This document shows positions 5,462-12,529 of a stretch of 13,984 nucleotides of DNA, one piece after another. This DNA comes from DAOTUB01 sp034437455 (GTDB lineage: Bacteria > Chloroflexota > Anaerolineae > B4-G1): assembly GCA_034437455.1 (NCBI GenBank), contig DAOTUB010000340.1, forward strand, positions 1 through 13,984, in the 5' to 3' direction. The translations under genes and the position numbers were made by a program. Under the pieces are notes generated by a model that did not search any database, was not told the origin of the DNA, and saw only the letters and a list, made by a program, of their open reading frames with translations. Numbering within the stretch: the first letter of the stretch is position 1; each line of letters opens with the position of its first letter.

Positions 5462-7231
5462 ATGCACATCACAAAAAAGATTCAGCAAGTGTTGCGAATT
5501 GCACCCCTGGTTATCCTGGCGCTTCTGTTGAGCGGATGCAGCGTCGAGAGCGACCGCACCGACAAGCCCTCGGAGGATTGGAGCCGAGGACTGTTCTTGG
5601 GAACAACGATCATCAAGCAACCTGTGGCCCTTCAGGTGGACGCAAACGAACAGGCCCATCTGATCTGGTGCGGAAGCGTCGCCGACGAGGGAGACACGCT
5701 GCACTATGTCCGGCTCAACGAACAGGGTCAGATCGTGATCAACGAACCTCTGGCCATAGATGCGCCCCATGCTCGCCATCCCCAACTCCTGGTAGACAGA
5801 GAGAACCAGCTCCACCTGGCCTGGCTATCGCGTGTTGAGGGCCAGGATATCTTGTACCACGCTCTGATCGACCCGAACGGCCAGCCAACGACCCCGATCC
5901 CCTTATCAAGGGCAGAAGAAAACGTCAGCAGTTTTCAAATGTACCTATCTGCCGAAGGGAAAATTGCATTTATCTGGAGCAGTCAACTGGAAGACGAGCC
6001 GGAGGGGATATTTCACTTTGCCCTGCACGATACGTCCCCTCCCACTTTGTTAATCCCCCAGGGGATCGATCCTTTCGTGTTGGTGGACGAGTCGGGAACG
6101 ACACACCTGACCTGGCTGTACGAGAGAGGATACCTTTCCAGAGACCTCTACTACGCCACCCTGGAAGGAACTCAGATCGCGCCCGGCGGCGGCCAAAAGC
6201 TGGGGGACTTTGAATTTGCCGAGAGTGCGATCTATCGCGGCCCCGTCATCGGTGCCGATTCCCACCATATCTATGTCATCTGGACGATACAAAACCTGGG
6301 CGGAGGTCTCACGCCCACCGCGGCCTTTGCCTATTACGTGAGCTTTGAACCCGGCAAGCCCGCGCTCGTCAATCCCCGCACCATTGGGCTGCCCCCCGAT
6401 GCGATGCCAAGCTATACCGATCACACCAGCCCTTACGGATACAGTGAGTTGGCCCTTGTTGCCCCCGGCTACAGCAGCGATTTTGTGAACGCGCCGACCA
6501 CGGTCCAACGGCAAGAGAGCGAGCTGCCGGTCGCATTCAGCCTGATGGTGCAATCAACCGCCGAAAGTATGATGCAATTGGCCATGGCCGTCCTCTCTGA
6601 GGGCGAGCTCGTAGGCTACCAGTTGGCCAGCGACACATCAAGCGCCTCGGTCCTTTCCACCATGGTCGCCGACGCCGACGCAAGTTTGCACCTGGCCTGG
6701 CTCGATACCGCCGGGTTTCGGCAATATGACGTGTACTACGCCTCCACCGCTCCCCAGGTAAAAGCGTGGCTGGATCGAACAAGCCCCGATGACGTCGTAC
6801 TCCGCGTCGCGCACCTGATCTGGGGAATCGTATCCGGCATCGGCCTCGTCCCTATCGTGGCCATATGGAACCTGCCGCCGATCATTTGGCTGATTCTGTT
6901 CTACATGGTTAGCGGACAGGAGGAACTGGATCAGATAGGCGCCAAGCTCGGCATGCTGGTCACGATTATCATCTACGTCGCCTCCAAGCTGCTGTTCTTG
7001 CCCGGATTATCCGCTGGCACGCCTTTTCTTTATCAAGTATCCAGTGGAACAACCGCAACCCTGACCACAGCCGTACCGGTGGCGATGCTCATCCTGGCGC
7101 TGGGAGCGATCTATCTCTATGCCCGACGCTCTGACAGGGCCTCGATTTTCAAAGCGTATCTCATCTTTGCCATCGCCGATGGGCTGTTGACGATCGTGCT
7201 CTACGCTCCCCAGCTCTTTAACCCCGGCTAA
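5462..7231 (+). CDS. Lipoprotein with beta-propeller-like repeats and C-terminal membrane domain
   Basis: I do not recognise a named family. The protein (589 residues) starts after GGGAG, seven bases from the ATG. It begins with a lipoprotein signal peptide, a hydrophobic stretch to residue 23 and lipobox LLSGC with the lipid-bearing cysteine at 26. Residues 50-430 carry about six repeats of a strand motif ending in aromatic residues, seen as AHLIW (65-69), LHLAW (117-121), IAFIW (168-172), THLTW (214-218), IYVIW (270-274) and LHLAW (409-413). Most are followed some 10-15 residues later by a LYHAL- or VYYAST-like strand, which suggests a six-bladed beta-propeller. Residues 446-583 form about five transmembrane segments ending in YAPQLFNPG. 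The propeller would face outside. It is divergent from the permease-peptidase fusion and may be a partner or sensor; that is inference. A bidirectional terminator lies downstream. Confidence 0.88.
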   Translation: MHITKKIQQVLRIAPLVILALLLSGCSVESDRTDKPSEDWSRGLFLGTTIIKQPVALQVDANEQAHLIWCGSVADEGDTLHYVRLNEQGQIVINEPLAIDAPHARHPQLLVDRENQLHLAWLSRVEGQDILYHALIDPNGQPTTPIPLSRAEENVSSFQMYLSAEGKIAFIWSSQLEDEPEGIFHFALHDTSPPTLLIPQGIDPFVLVDESGTTHLTWLYERGYLSRDLYYATLEGTQIAPGGGQKLGDFEFAESAIYRGPVIGADSHHIYVIWTIQNLGGGLTPTAAFAYYVSFEPGKPALVNPRTIGLPPDAMPSYTDHTSPYGYSELALVAPGYSSDFVNAPTTVQRQESELPVAFSLMVQSTAESMMQLAMAVLSEGELVGYQLASDTSSASVLSTMVADADASLHLAWLDTAGFRQYDVYYASTAPQVKAWLDRTSPDDVVLRVAHLIWGIVSGIGLVPIVAIWNLPPIIWLILFYMVSGQEELDQIGAKLGMLVTIIIYVASKLLFLPGLSAGTPFLYQVSSGTTATLTTAVPVAMLILALGAIYLYARRSDRASIFKAYLIFAIADGLLTIVLYAPQLFNPG

Positions 7232-7246
7232 GCGTTCAGGAAGTAA

Positions 7247-7383
7247 CGTCGGCTGAGTGCCCTGGAGCGTGGCAGAAGGGTGTATCGAAGCCAAGCGGCT
7301 CCCGGAAACCAAAATTGCTCCGACAAGACCCGCTTGGTTTCGATACGCTTCTCCGCTGGCGCTGCGAAGCCACTCAACCGGCG
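7247..7383. repeat. 137-bp nested palindromic intergenic element
   Basis: An inner inverted repeat of 17 bp pairs GTATCGAAGCCAAGCGG (7282-7298) with 7330-7346 at 16 of 17 positions. An outer imperfect pair matches CGTCGGCTGAGTG (7247-7259) to 7371-7383 at 11 of 13. It begins 15 bp after the stop codon of the lipoprotein gene, has no ORF and looks like another dispersed palindrome, different in sequence from the 1319-1427 and 5214-5372 elements. Confidence 0.65.
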
Positions 7384-7415
7384 CTCCTAATGTCAATGGC
7401 TGAACGGTTACGAAA

Positions 7416-7446
7416 AAAAGCGACTTGATTGGATCAAGTCGCTTTT
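7416..7446. terminator. Bidirectional intrinsic terminator between convergent genes
   Basis: A perfect 14-bp stem AAAAGCGACTTGAT (7416-7429) pairs with 7433-7446 around a three-base TGG loop. An A-run on the left (7413-7419) and a T-run on the right (7443-7446) supply a U-tract in both directions. It ends transcripts of the plus-strand lipoprotein gene and of the minus-strand gene at 7514-7861. Confidence 0.88.
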
Positions 7447-7513
7447 CTATGCCAGAAAAAGATTTTCTTCAATTGAGGGCCAGGCAACTGCTGCTACGCG
7501 CCAGGCCAAAGAT

Positions 7514-7861
7514 CTAACATGCTCTTGCCAGCTGCATCAGCAACTCACACTGATACGCCAGCGAGCAGAGATAATTCTCCTCGCGCACCGCCCTCCCGCT
7601 TTGCGCCTGATTGTAATAAGCAGGTTGAGCCGGAGTAAGTACACTCTCTCCCCCCAACCAATCAAGTGTGTTTCCAAAGATCATGCAAAAGTTTTGCCAG
7701 AAACTGGCTTGCTTGGCCAGAGTCCGCCCTTCCAGACGCTCCTTGATCCGCTCCCAGACGCGCGGCGAAGGCTCGGCACCGGCCACACTACCACGCAAGG
7801 CCGCGCCGATCAAGACATCCAAAACCTCCGCGGAACGTTTCTCTGGAAGCTCCTTATGCAT
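7514..7861 (-). CDS. Small hypothetical protein (115 aa)
   Basis: Family not recognised. The start at 7861 is chosen because GAGGGG lies four to five bases upstream; an in-frame ATG at 7885 lacks such a site. The N-terminal half (LDVLIGAALRG, then PSPRVWERIKERLEG) is predicted helical and resembles a segment seen in small uncharacterised and anti-sigma-like proteins. No transmembrane segment or signal peptide is evident. Four cysteines lie in the final two thirds, with no clear metal-binding spacing, and the C-terminus (ENYLCSLAYQCELLMQLARAC) looks amphipathic. The gene follows dppC on the same strand after about 185 bp, so it could be the operon's last gene or a separate unit; the bidirectional terminator follows it. 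A TATAAG hexamer lies upstream on the minus strand (7897-7892), without a clear -35 box. Confidence 0.6.
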   Translation of the reverse strand: MHKELPEKRSAEVLDVLIGAALRGSVAGAEPSPRVWERIKERLEGRTLAKQASFWQNFCMIFGNTLDWLGGESVLTPAQPAYYNQAQSGRAVREENYLCSLAYQCELLMQLARAC

Positions 7862-8046
7862 ACATCCCCTCAAACATAAACCCATGTACCACTTATATCC
7901 AGTCGATACGAAAAGTTTTTTCCTTTCTCGTACTCAATTACTACCTGGTTCGTCTTCCAGAGGTTCAGTTTCGCCGGGAATAGGGAAAAAGCGACCTGGT
8001 AGGCAAGACCGCCAAGCCACTTCTCGCATCCAACGAGGCCGTCGAA

Positions 8047-9012
8047 CTAGGTCGTTCCTTTCAAACGCGGATCAAACGCATCGCGCAGGCCATCTCCCAG
8101 GAAGTTAAAGGCGAGCGTCGTTATCACCAACGCGATGGCCGGCGGCCACAACACGTGAGGGTGAGAGCGCAGCGCCCGGTATCCATTATTGACCATGATG
8201 CCCCAACTGGGAGTAGGCGCGTTGACCCCCAGGCCGATAAAGCTGAGGAACGCCTCGGTAAAGATATAGCCCGGAATCGCCATCGTCTCGGCGACGATAC
8301 ACGGACCCAGGACATTGGGCAGCAAGTGGCGAAAGATGATCCGCATATCCGTAGCACCGACGCTCCTGGCTCCCTCGATAAACTCCATTTCTTTGTAAGA
8401 CAATACCTGTCCTCGGGCGATGCGCGCCATGCCGATCCAGTTCAAAGCTCCCAGGGCGATAAAGATGAACAACATCCCGCCCATCTGTCTATCCAAGGCG
8501 ATGATGGGGGCCGCGAGTGTGCCCTCCCCCCCTCTGGCCGCCACGGCCTTGAAATAGACCTGGAGCAGGATGACAAAGATCAAAAAGGGAAAACCGTAGA
8601 GAATATCCACGATGCGCATCATGACATTGTCAATCTTCCCTCCAAAGTAACCCGAGATCAACCCATACGCCAGGCCGATGAGCAAACTGACCAGCGCGGC
8701 CATAAAGGCGACCGAGAGCGATACCCTCGTGCCATAGATCACCCGACTGAGGACATCCCGTCCGAATTGATCGGCGCCCAGGATGTACTTTGTGCCAGGA
8801 TCCATATAGTTATCCGCCAGTTTCTGGTCATCGACCCCCTCCGGCGCAAACGCAGCGGCGAAAATGGCCATCACGATGAGCAGGAACAAAAATATCCCGC
8901 TGCCAACAGCGAGCCTGTTTTTGATCAACATATTAAAAGCATCCACCATCGGGCTGCGAGGCTTGCGTTCCATATCGAATGCGGTGGATTTTTCTTGTTT
9001 GGTTGCTGTCAT
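8047..9012 (-). CDS. dppC: Peptide ABC transporter permease, DppC type
   Basis: This is the second half of the membrane channel of a peptide importer, 321 residues, close to the family's usual length. An AGGAG site lies eight bases before the ATG. A cytoplasmic N-terminus is followed by a first membrane segment (about 34-56), the periplasm-side motif ILGADQFGRDVLSR (77-90) and five further segments. The EAA loop that contacts an ATPase is at about 208-238 (EFIEGARSVGATD, then RHLLPN). The end carries SFIGLGVNAPTPSWG (257-271) and FNFLGDGLRDAFDPR (302-316), both classic for DppC/OppC. An extra external loop of about 25-30 residues (155-180, RGGEGTLAAPI) lies between membrane segments. It follows dppB by 132 bp and probably shares its transcript. 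Confidence 0.95.
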   Translation of the reverse strand: MTATKQEKSTAFDMERKPRSPMVDAFNMLIKNRLAVGSGIFLFLLIVMAIFAAAFAPEGVDDQKLADNYMDPGTKYILGADQFGRDVLSRVIYGTRVSLSVAFMAALVSLLIGLAYGLISGYFGGKIDNVMMRIVDILYGFPFLIFVILLQVYFKAVAARGGEGTLAAPIIALDRQMGGMLFIFIALGALNWIGMARIARGQVLSYKEMEFIEGARSVGATDMRIIFRHLLPNVLGPCIVAETMAIPGYIFTEAFLSFIGLGVNAPTPSWGIMVNNGYRALRSHPHVLWPPAIALVITTLAFNFLGDGLRDAFDPRLKGTT

Positions 9013-9144
9013 CTTTTTTCTCCTATCTCAGACCCAGGCAAATACTCCCATCGGGATGGCGTGAACGCCTGACAAGTGAGTTCCTTGGTCTCTCTCCGCA
9101 CAACCTCGAATTTGCCAGAGTACAGACTTTTATTGTAAAGGCGA

Positions 9145-10068
9145 TCAATCGTAACGAATTCGTGGGTCCAGCCAGGCGTAGGTGATGTCTACCAAAAGGT
9201 TGGCGAACACCAACGCCAGAGCATAGAGCAACGTCGTTCCCAACACCACCGGATAGTCGCGGTTCCCAATGCTGGTCACAAAGTGTTTGCCCAGCCCCGG
9301 AATGCCAAATATCTGCTCGACCACAAAGGTGCCCGTCAGCACCGCCGCAAACATCGGCCCCAGGATCGTGACCACCGGGATCAGGCTGTTCTTTAGCGCG
9401 TGTCGCACGACGACCGTCGTCTCGCGCAGCCCCTTGGCCCGCGCGGTGCGGATATAGTCCGATTGCATCACTTGCAACAGACTGCCCCGCGTCAGCCGGG
9501 CGATGCCGGCCGAGAGGCCAGAGCCGAGCGTGATCACCGGCAAGACCCAGTACATTGGCCCCTCCCAACGGGCGACGGGGAACCATCCCAGTTTCAAGGC
9601 AAAGAGCCAGATCAAAACCGGCCCCATCACCAGGCTGGGAATGGAACGCCCCAGGATAGCCAAGAAAGTGCTACCATAGTCAATGGGGGTATTGTGCTTC
9701 AAGGCAGCGAGGCACCCTGCCGGCAGGCCAATGACCAGCCCAAGCAATACAGACATCACTCCCAACTGCGCCGAGATCGGCAATGAATTGCCGATGATGT
9801 CATTCACAGTGCGGGTACGATAGCTGAAAGATGGCCCCAGGTCAAAATGAAGTAGATTCCAGAGATACTGCACATACTGCTGCCACATCGGCTTGTCCAG
9901 GTCATACTTGGCTTCCAGATTGGCCACGATCTCGGGCGGCAAGGATTTGTCACCGATGCGATCGAACGGCCCTCCGGGAATGACCCGTACCAGGATAAAT
10001 GTGAAGAGGGTCACAGCCAAAAGTACAGGGACGAACGAAAGAATACGCCGCACGATGTACTGAATCAT
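9145..10068 (-). CDS. dppB: Peptide ABC transporter permease, DppB type
   Basis: This is the first half of the importer channel, 307 residues and full length for the family. The ATG at 10068 follows AGGAGG at six bases. The protein starts with the standard cytoplasmic end MIQYIVRRIL and the first membrane segment with RVIPGGPFD (28-36). The external loop holds LGPSFSYRTRTV (77-88). The EAA loop lies at 203-233 (SDYIRTARAKGL, then RHALKNSLIP). EQIFGIPGLGKHFV (251-264) and the closing DPRIRYD are typical of DppB. It lies downstream of the solute-binding protein, separated by 317 bp that hold a terminator hairpin and a repeat, so expression is probably set by read-through from the SBP gene. The 132-bp gap to dppC shows nothing notable. 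Confidence 0.95.
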   Translation of the reverse strand: MIQYIVRRILSFVPVLLAVTLFTFILVRVIPGGPFDRIGDKSLPPEIVANLEAKYDLDKPMWQQYVQYLWNLLHFDLGPSFSYRTRTVNDIIGNSLPISAQLGVMSVLLGLVIGLPAGCLAALKHNTPIDYGSTFLAILGRSIPSLVMGPVLIWLFALKLGWFPVARWEGPMYWVLPVITLGSGLSAGIARLTRGSLLQVMQSDYIRTARAKGLRETTVVVRHALKNSLIPVVTILGPMFAAVLTGTFVVEQIFGIPGLGKHFVTSIGNRDYPVVLGTTLLYALALVFANLLVDITYAWLDPRIRYD

Positions 10069-10097
10069 TTCTTCCTCCTACGGTTGCTTCTCGCCCC

Positions 10098-10309
10098 GTC
10101 ATTCCGAATGAGCGTAGTGAATCGAGGAACCTCTGTTACCATCATTTCGAGCGACCGTAGGGAGCCGAGAAATCTCACGTTACGGGATGGAGACCTTTCG
10201 ACAAGCTCAAGGCAGGCTCCTTCGACTCCGCTCCGCTCAGGGTGACGGCGACGCTTTAGTTTCTTGCTCACTGAACAACGCCGTGGCGTTGTGGTTTACT
10301 CGGAATGAC
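10098..10309. repeat. Interspersed palindromic repeat inside the operon, between SBP and dppB
   Basis: This block opens with GTCATTCCGA (10098-10107) and closes with ACTCGGAATGAC (10298-10309), the inverted terminal motifs of the family found at 897-1427. The part 10142-10310 aligns with 1051-1200, including the identical 26 bp at 10258-10283. It fills nearly all of the SBP-dppB spacer and would be transcribed with the operon. No coding sequence is supported; the peptides it could encode are repeat-type low-complexity. Confidence 0.85.
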
Positions 10310-10326
10310 GAATCAGGTCGAATAAA

Positions 10327-10366
10327 AGTGCCATGCAGTCCTCCTGATGGAGGACTGCATGGCGCT
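10327..10366 (-). terminator. Intrinsic terminator or attenuator after the solute-binding protein
   Basis: A perfect 15-bp stem GCCATGCAGTCCTCC (10330-10344) pairs with 10349-10363 around a four-base loop; with one G-U pair the stem reaches 18 bp (10327-10366). On the minus strand it is followed by ACTTTTATT, a moderate U-tract. It starts 20 bases after the SBP stop codon, so it would stop or thin transcription entering dppB-dppC. Confidence 0.82.
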
Positions 10367-10385
10367 ATAAAACTAGATAGGGAGA

Positions 10386-12233
10386 TTACTCGGTGGCCGC
10401 CTGCTTGGCCTGCCAATCAATCGTCCACTTGTCAAAGTGCTGTCCACCAATCTGCTGAACCGTACGGTTCAGCCAGGGCTTGGTGCAGAACACGGTGGTG
10501 TAGTAGTAGATCGGCGCGTAAGCGGCCTCTACCTCGCTCAGTTGCTTCTCGGCCTGCCAGTAGAGATCCTTGCGCACCGCTGGATCCTGCTCCGCGCCGG
10601 CCTGCTTGGTCAGCAGGTCGAACTCGAGCTCTTCGACCTCGGTGCAGGTGTCGTCCAGGCAACCACGGCGCAACCGGTTGGCGCCCTCGGTGTTGTTGAA
10701 CACCTCGTGCACCCAGTTGTTCTGGTCGGCATAGTCGGCGCACCAGCCCAGACGCCAGACGTGCGGCATGTCTGAAAGCGGGGTCTCGTTCTTGAGGGTC
10801 TCCAGATAGACGCCCCACTCCTGGTTGGTGACTTCGACCTCGACGTTGAGCGTCTCGCGCCACATGGCCTGGATCGCCTCGGCGATGGAGCGGTGCCCCT
10901 CGCTGGTGTTGTGCATCAGCGTCACCACGGGAAAGCCCTCGCCGTTGGGGTAGCCGGCCTCGGCCAGGAATTCCTGAGCCTTTGCCTTACCCGCTTCGGG
11001 GTCCAGGAGCCACGGAGCAATGTCTGGATCTCCAGGCGCAGCGCCAAAGATGCCCTCTGGAGCAAAGGTGTTGGCCGGGAGCTGGCCGCCCTTGGTCACG
11101 TTTTCGATCAGGCTCACGCGGTCGATAGCCGCGGAGAAAGCGGAGCGCACCAAGGGGTCGTCAAAGGGCGGCTTGTTGTTGGTAAAGCCGTAGTAGTAGG
11201 TGCATACCCGGGGCGCGATGTAGAGTTCCTCGCCCAGCACCGGATCGGCCTTGACGCGGTCCATCTCCTCCAACGGCACGCCGGCGTTGTCGAGCTCGTT
11301 GTTCTCGTACATGGCAAAGGCCGTCGAAGCCTCGACGATCATCACCATTTCGATGCGCTCGATCTGTATGCTGTCAGCGTCGTAAAAGTGAGGATTCTTG
11401 ACCAGGACCATGTGGTCGTCGTGCGCCCACTCGTGCATCACGTACGGGCCATTGGTGACGATGTAGCCAGGCTCGATCCAGCGCGGGCCCCACTCGTCGA
11501 TGATCGGCTGATAGACCGGGCGGACGACCCACATGCTGGCGATGCCGGGAAAGTAGCCAGCGGGCTGGCGGAGGGTGAAGGCGACGGTATAGTCGTCAAT
11601 CGCCTCGACGCCGATGGTGTCGAGATCGGTTTCCTCGCCAGTGTTAACGGCCATAGCGCCCTCGATGATGTAGAGCACGTAGGCATAGTCAGAACCCGTC
11701 TCCGGGTTAAGGGTGCGCTTTGTGTTGTACACGACGTCGTGGGCGTTGACCATGCGCGGGTTGCCATCGTCGTCCGTCACGATCGCGGCGTCGCCGGTGG
11801 CCGGGTTGTACTTGACCCACGGCACATCGTCGCGCATGTAGAACGTCCAGACCAGGCCATCCTCCGAGACTTCCCAGTCGGTGGCCAGCTCGGGGATCAC
11901 CTCGCTGGTCACGTCGTCAAAGTCGGTCAAGCCCAGGAAAAGCTGCTCATCGATCAACACGGAGGTCGTGTCGGTGCCCAGAGAGGGGTCAATCTGCGGC
12001 GGCTCGGTGCCCAGGTTCCAGTGCAGTGTCACCGGTTTTTCCGGTGCGGGCGCTGGCGTCGCGGTGACAATTACTTCCTCTACTACAGTCTCACCCTCTT
12101 TCTCCACGACCTGGGTGACGACTACTTCTACTTGCTCCACGATCTTCTCTGGCGTCGGCGCAGCGCAAGCGGACAGCAATGTGCTCCCGATCACCAATAC
12201 GGCTACCAAAACATACCACTTCTTGTTAAACAT
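10386..12233 (-). CDS. Peptide ABC transporter solute-binding lipoprotein (SBP family 5)
   Basis: This 615-residue protein captures peptides outside the membrane and delivers them to the permease. The ATG follows AGGAGG at five bases. The signal peptide ends in lipobox LLSAC with cysteine 23 as the lipid anchor. Residues 26-66 are a low-complexity Val/Glu/Thr linker ending in TPAPAPEKP, a style common in Chloroflexota binding proteins. The family-5 fold follows: WNLGTEPPQIDP (72-83), NAHDVVYNTKR (163-173), NGPYVMHEW (261-269), FDDPLVRSAFSAAIDR (357-372) and RLGWCADYADQNNW (494-507), equivalent to the conserved GWxADYxDP region near the ligand pocket. Extra cysteines at 525 and 530 (GCLDDTC) could form a disulfide. 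It follows dppF by about 300 bp but has its own promoter. The exact ligand (di-, oligopeptide or another solute such as nickel) cannot be told from sequence. Confidence 0.95.
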   Translation of the reverse strand: MFNKKWYVLVAVLVIGSTLLSACAAPTPEKIVEQVEVVVTQVVEKEGETVVEEVIVTATPAPAPEKPVTLHWNLGTEPPQIDPSLGTDTTSVLIDEQLFLGLTDFDDVTSEVIPELATDWEVSEDGLVWTFYMRDDVPWVKYNPATGDAAIVTDDDGNPRMVNAHDVVYNTKRTLNPETGSDYAYVLYIIEGAMAVNTGEETDLDTIGVEAIDDYTVAFTLRQPAGYFPGIASMWVVRPVYQPIIDEWGPRWIEPGYIVTNGPYVMHEWAHDDHMVLVKNPHFYDADSIQIERIEMVMIVEASTAFAMYENNELDNAGVPLEEMDRVKADPVLGEELYIAPRVCTYYYGFTNNKPPFDDPLVRSAFSAAIDRVSLIENVTKGGQLPANTFAPEGIFGAAPGDPDIAPWLLDPEAGKAKAQEFLAEAGYPNGEGFPVVTLMHNTSEGHRSIAEAIQAMWRETLNVEVEVTNQEWGVYLETLKNETPLSDMPHVWRLGWCADYADQNNWVHEVFNNTEGANRLRRGCLDDTCTEVEELEFDLLTKQAGAEQDPAVRKDLYWQAEKQLSEVEAAYAPIYYYTTVFCTKPWLNRTVQQIGGQHFDKWTIDWQAKQAATE

Positions 12234-12294
12234 TTTCTCCTCCTAAGTTAAAGGTTAACCGTTACACAATGTTCTAAAAAAAGGATCGTACGTG

Positions 12295-12307
12295 TTCACC
12301 TCCTTTA
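12295..12307 (-). promoter_or_regulatory. Orphan Shine-Dalgarno-like sequence in the SBP leader
   Basis: On the minus strand TAAAGGAGGTGAA (12307-12295) is complementary to the 16S rRNA tail over about eleven bases, stronger than any real ribosome site here. No ATG, GTG or TTG lies at normal distance downstream. It falls just after the putative SBP transcription start and 60 bases before the true SBP ribosome site. Its role is unknown; it may be chance. Confidence 0.4.
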
Positions 12308-12317
12308 GGTAAATATA

Positions 12318-12346
12318 TTTATCTTTTCTTTCTACCGCATCGTCAA
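12318..12346 (-). promoter_or_regulatory. Sigma-70-type promoter for the solute-binding protein gene
   Basis: On the minus strand TTGACG (12346-12341) is followed after exactly 17 bases by GATAAA (12323-12318), matching the consensus at five and four of six positions. This gives the SBP gene its own start inside the operon, with a leader of about 75-80 bases. The stretch 12234-12529 otherwise contains only the hairpin at 12434 and no gene. Confidence 0.55.
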
Positions 12347-12433
12347 GCCGATCGATTGCCAACAGGCATCTAACCGGCTTGCGGCACCCACGTTGTAAAA
12401 GTCCAGTATCCATGCCGGGCACAGTCTCCCAAC

Positions 12434-12464
12434 GTCCTGTGGCGTTTCCACGCCGCCACAGGAC
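12434..12464 (-). other. Stem-loop downstream of dppF
   Basis: A perfect 11-bp stem GTCCTGTGGCG (12434-12444) pairs with 12454-12464 around a nine-base loop. It lies about 66 bp beyond the dppF stop codon. No U-tract follows on the minus strand, so it is not a clear intrinsic terminator; it may protect the 3' end of the dppDF message. Confidence 0.5.
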
Positions 12465-12529
12465 ACGAGCCTATGCCGTTGTGCAAAGATACTTTAACTG
12501 CTTTACCGAAAGGGACTATCTGCCACAGT

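Noticed and set aside
7886..8046. Terminator or extra gene between dppC and the small hypothetical gene
   Set aside because: Only weak, widely spaced inverted hexamers and no start with a ribosome site were seen in this stretch.
8155..9072. A 305-residue open frame antisense to dppC
   Set aside because: dppC is complete with all family motifs; the antisense frame is a composition shadow.
10893..12251. A 452-residue open frame antisense to the solute-binding protein gene
   Set aside because: The opposite strand encodes a complete family-5 binding protein with lipobox and ribosome site; the antisense product has no recognisable domain.
12434..12464. Intrinsic terminator for dppDF
   Set aside because: The stem is perfect but no U-tract follows on the minus strand, so it is listed only as a stem-loop.
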